A DNA stretch of 42,173 nucleotides from Sphingomonas sp. GTDB taxonomy: Bacteria; Pseudomonadota; Alphaproteobacteria; Sphingomonadales; Sphingomonadaceae. Below the pieces are notes generated by a model that had not been told where the DNA came from, made no database searches, and was given only the letters and a program-made list of their open reading frames with translations. The translations under genes and the position numbers were made by a program. The stretch lies in the NCBI GenBank assembly GCA_025935515.1, contig JAICVC010000002.1:1-42173 (forward strand), written 5' to 3'. Each line of letters starts with the position of its first letter. The first letter of the stretch is position 1. This document shows, one piece after another, positions 40,081 to 42,173 of this stretch.

Positions 40081-41130
40081 ATGGACGGGATTGAGGCAGT
40101 CGGCGACGCGGTGACTGGCGGCCTGCTTGCACGGGCAGTCGAGCCTCAAGCCGGCGAAGCGACCGATCCGGGCCACGCCCATGAGAATAATTGCCTGAAC
40201 TGCGGGGCCAAACTCGCCGGCCCTTATTGCTCGGCCTGCGGCCAGAAATCGCACGTCCACCGGTCGGTACGCGCCTTCTTCCAGGACTTCATCGCCGGGA
40301 TGGTGAATTTCGAAGGCAAGATCTGGCGCACGCTGCCGATGCTCGCCTGGCAGCCGGGCGAGATGACGCGCCGTTATATCGCCGGCGAGCGGGCGCGGTT
40401 CATCTCGCCGGTAGCGCTCTATCTTTTCACTGTCTTCGCGATGTTCGCCGTGCTCAATTTCAACGGCGCGCTTAGTCCCGGCACAGCCACAAAGGACATG
40501 AAAGAAGGCCTGCGAACGGCGATTGCTGCCGATCAACAGGATATTGTCGACCTGCAAGCCAAGCGCAAAGTCGCTTTGGCGGCAGGGAAAAGCACGGCCA
40601 ACATCGATCGCAAGATCACCAAACGTCAGGCCGATCTCGCCGAAAGTCAGAAGGTGCTGAGCGGTCAGCTTACGACAATGACGGACGCCGACGATGAAGG
40701 GGACGCGCCTGATTGGCTGCGTCCGTTCATCAAGAATGTGCAGGACAACCCCGAAGTGGTCTCGATGAAGATCCAGGATGCGGCGTCCAAGTACAGCTGG
40801 CTGCTGATCCCGCTGTCGGTGCCGTTCCTGTGGCTGCTATTCCCGTTCCGGCGGCGCTACAACACCTACGACCACACGGTGTTCGTCACCTACTCGCTGT
40901 CGTTCATGATGATGCTGGTGATTGCCGGCGGCCTGTTCGTTGCGATGGGTCTGACGACGCTTGCGAGCCTGCTGTTCTTCGTGCCGCCGTTCCACATGTA
41001 CCGGCATTTGAAGGGCGCCTACCAGCTGGGCCGGTTCAGCGCGGTGTTGCGAACCATGGCGCTGGTGACCTTCGCCTTCATCGCGGCATCGTTGTTTGCC
41101 GCCGCGACGGTGGCTATCGGCGCGATGTAA
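40081..41130 (+). CDS. DUF3667 zinc-ribbon membrane protein
   Basis: The 349-residue product has an N-terminal zinc ribbon (CLNCGAKLAGPYCSACGQ, four Cys in two CxxC pairs). A segment typical of DUF3667 follows (FFQDFIAGMVNFEGKIWRTL). A first membrane helix (PVALYLFTVFAMFAVLNF) comes next, then a coiled-coil-like loop of about 100 residues, and three or four more helices near the C-terminus. The function of the family is unknown. It is divergent from nadD and ends one base before the convergent small exported protein gene. Confidence 0.9.
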   Translation: MDGIEAVGDAVTGGLLARAVEPQAGEATDPGHAHENNCLNCGAKLAGPYCSACGQKSHVHRSVRAFFQDFIAGMVNFEGKIWRTLPMLAWQPGEMTRRYIAGERARFISPVALYLFTVFAMFAVLNFNGALSPGTATKDMKEGLRTAIAADQQDIVDLQAKRKVALAAGKSTANIDRKITKRQADLAESQKVLSGQLTTMTDADDEGDAPDWLRPFIKNVQDNPEVVSMKIQDAASKYSWLLIPLSVPFLWLLFPFRRRYNTYDHTVFVTYSLSFMMMLVIAGGLFVAMGLTTLASLLFFVPPFHMYRHLKGAYQLGRFSAVLRTMALVTFAFIAASLFAAATVAIGAM

Positions 41131-41131
41131 A

Positions 41132-41521
41132 TCAGCGGCGGCAGGGGTATTTTCGCTGGAGCACGCGGATCATCGCCTGCTTGAGGCTCATATTGGCGCG
41201 TTCACCCGCGGGGATTGCCGCGAGCCCGTCGATGAACTCGAAGCTGCCGAGCTTGGCCCGCGCAGTCGGCGAGCAATAAAGGATCGGCCGGCCGGCGCGC
41301 TCGTCCGCGATGCGGTCGTCGCCGATCGACTTGCCGACCGCGGTCGCCTCGGCCTTCAGCCGGCCGTAATCGCTGTCGAAGAAGGCGAGCGGTCCCTTGG
41401 CCTTCAGGCGGTTGGCGCGGTCGAGGAAATTCTGCGCGGTACCCGGCGGAGCCGCGAGGACCGGCATCGAGACCGAAAGAGCCACAGCCAGAAGTATCGT
41501 CTTGCGCATGAGAAAAGCCAC
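41132..41521 (-). CDS. Small exported protein, function unknown
   Basis: The 129-residue frame starts at 41521; the second Met (41509) gives the usual signal peptide RKTILLAVALSVSMPVLAAP. The mature part of about 100 residues has a Cys near the middle (ILYCSP) and one near the end (KYPCRR). They may form a disulfide, a pattern reminiscent of Rap1a/Tai-like exported proteins. I do not claim that family. It lies between DUF3667 and ftsH, on the same strand as ftsH and 50 bp after it. Confidence 0.78.
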   Translation of the reverse strand: MAFLMRKTILLAVALSVSMPVLAAPPGTAQNFLDRANRLKAKGPLAFFDSDYGRLKAEATAVGKSIGDDRIADERAGRPILYCSPTARAKLGSFEFIDGLAAIPAGERANMSLKQAMIRVLQRKYPCRR

Positions 41522-41542
41522 TCCGCGGAGTTAGTGCCGCAG

Positions 41543-41569
41543 ACTGGCCTTTTGGTTTGAACGGCCAGT
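41543..41569 (-). terminator. Hairpin after the ftsH stop codon
   Basis: ACTGGCC and GGCCAGT form a 7-bp stem around a 13-nt loop, 3 bases past the ftsH stop. No T-run follows on the minus strand, so it may be a 3' end-stabilising hairpin rather than an efficient terminator. A 10-bp palindrome CTCCGCGGAG lies nearby at 41521-41530. Confidence 0.4.
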
Positions 41570-41572
41570 GAA

Positions 41573-42173
41573 CTAGGTGCCGGCCGCGGCCGGCCCGCCG
41601 ATCGAGCCCGCCTTGGGCCGCTTGGCCTTCGGGATCGAGGAGCCGGCGGCCGGAATCGCCGGGCCCTTGGTGCCGCCCCGGTCGATACTCTCGCCGGCGA
41701 GGACCTTCTGGATCTCGTCGCCCGACAGAGTCTCATATTCCAGCAGCGCCTGCGCCAGCGATTCTAGCTGGCCGCGATGCTCGTCGAGCAGGTGCTTGGC
41801 TCGCGCATAGCCGTCCTCGACGACCTTGCGGATTTCCTTGTCGATCGCCTGCGCGGTCTCGTTCGACATCTGGCGCTGACGGTTCACCGAATAGCCGAGG
41901 AACACCTCTTCATCGGGTTCCGCGTACTGCAGCGGCCCGAGCGCGTCGGACATGCCCCAGCGGGTGACCATGTCGCGCGCGAGCTGGGTTGCGTACTGGA
42001 TGTCGGACGAGGCACCGGAAGAGACCTTGTCGTAGCCGAAGATGACTTCCTCGGCGACGCGGCCGCCCATGGCGACCGCAAGGTCCGCATAGGCCTTACG
42101 GCGCGTCAGCGACACCTGATCGCGCTCCGGCAAACGCATGACCATCCCAAGTGCACGGCCACGCGGGATGATC
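41573..42173 (-). CDS. ftsH: ATP-dependent zinc metalloprotease FtsH (C-terminal part; runs off the right edge)
   Basis: Membrane-bound AAA+ protease that degrades misfolded membrane proteins and regulators. Only the last 200 codons are in the window. They are the end of the M41 peptidase domain: ATIIPRG-type start (IIPRGRALGMVMRLPERDQ), then GGRVAEEVIFGYDKVSSGAS, with the third zinc-ligand region nearby, and DIQYATQLARDMVTRWGMSD. A low-complexity Pro/Lys tail ends the protein. The HExxH zinc motif and the AAA domain lie beyond the edge. The frame is open to the edge, so this is an internal truncation only. Confidence 0.96.
   Translation of the reverse strand, partial: IIPRGRALGMVMRLPERDQVSLTRRKAYADLAVAMGGRVAEEVIFGYDKVSSGASSDIQYATQLARDMVTRWGMSDALGPLQYAEPDEEVFLGYSVNRQRQMSNETAQAIDKEIRKVVEDGYARAKHLLDEHRGQLESLAQALLEYETLSGDEIQKVLAGESIDRGGTKGPAIPAAGSSIPKAKRPKAGSIGGPAAAGT

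Noticed and set aside
1-42173. CRISPR arrays, insertion sequences, prophage genes
   Set aside because: No regularly spaced repeats, transposase, integrase or phage structural genes were seen on either strand.

Overview
The window is GC-rich, densely coded chromosomal DNA from an alphaproteobacterium, most likely a member of the Sphingomonadales (Sphingomonas-like). The pointers are the gene repertoire (membrane-anchored cytochrome c of the CycM type, Coq7-type ubiquinone hydroxylase, DUF721-DsbA-smc cluster, DUF1206 and DUF3667 membrane proteins), the neighbourhoods and the base composition. I see no rRNA, phage, insertion sequence or CRISPR array. Both ends cut through genes: ligD on the left and ftsH on the right.

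Left part (1-8312). A bacterial NHEJ pair, ku and ligD, lies directly downstream of a tryptophan operon on the minus strand: trpL - attenuator - trpD - trpC/F fusion - trpB - trpA - ku - ligD. The 28-residue leader peptide has three Trp codons, two of them adjacent, and precedes a strong intrinsic terminator placed before trpD. Its promoter sits so close to the ATG that the leader mRNA is probably leaderless. Back to back with it are tRNA-Gly(TCC) and tRNA-Tyr(GTA). The 3' end of tRNA-Gly is the start of a 43-nt hairpin.

Middle left (8600-19100). A three-gene cassette without known function comes first: a LuxR-type HTH protein with a C-terminal membrane helix, a small soluble helical protein and a small multi-pass membrane protein. 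It is followed by rlmB and an AlkA-type glycosylase. Convergent to these is a Pro/Ala-rich membrane protein. Then come pirin, a lower-GC cupin dioxygenase-like gene, a GFA/CENP-V protein, creD, a LOG-family phosphoribohydrolase, a CycM-like cytochrome c and mutY.

Middle right (19100-33600). DUF721 (DciA-like), a DsbA-like lipoprotein and smc form one plus-strand group. A TonB-dependent siderophore receptor follows, with a candidate Fur box. A palindromic element separates it from a minus-strand DNA-repair pair: a radical SAM protein (TIGR03916 type) and a DUF4130-UdgX fusion. Next are a PNPOx-like general-stress protein with a textbook EcfG-type promoter, a CocE-like secreted hydrolase, a DUF1206 protein and a POT peptide transporter.

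Right part (33600-42173). A long minus-strand run reads nadD, rsfS, a class A beta-lactamase-like serine hydrolase lacking the deacylation Glu, rlmH, an EnvC-like degenerate LytM protein, ctpA, dsbB, coq7 and a small exported protein. The end holds a DUF3667 protein, a small exported protein and the C-terminus of FtsH.

DNA repair is a recurring theme (LigD, Ku, AlkA-type glycosylase, MutY, UdgX fusion, radical SAM repair protein, Smc). The points most worth following up are the leaderless trp attenuator, the TrpC-TrpF fusion, the UdgX fusion pair, the tRNA-Gly hairpin, the HTH-TM cassette and the E166-less serine hydrolase.
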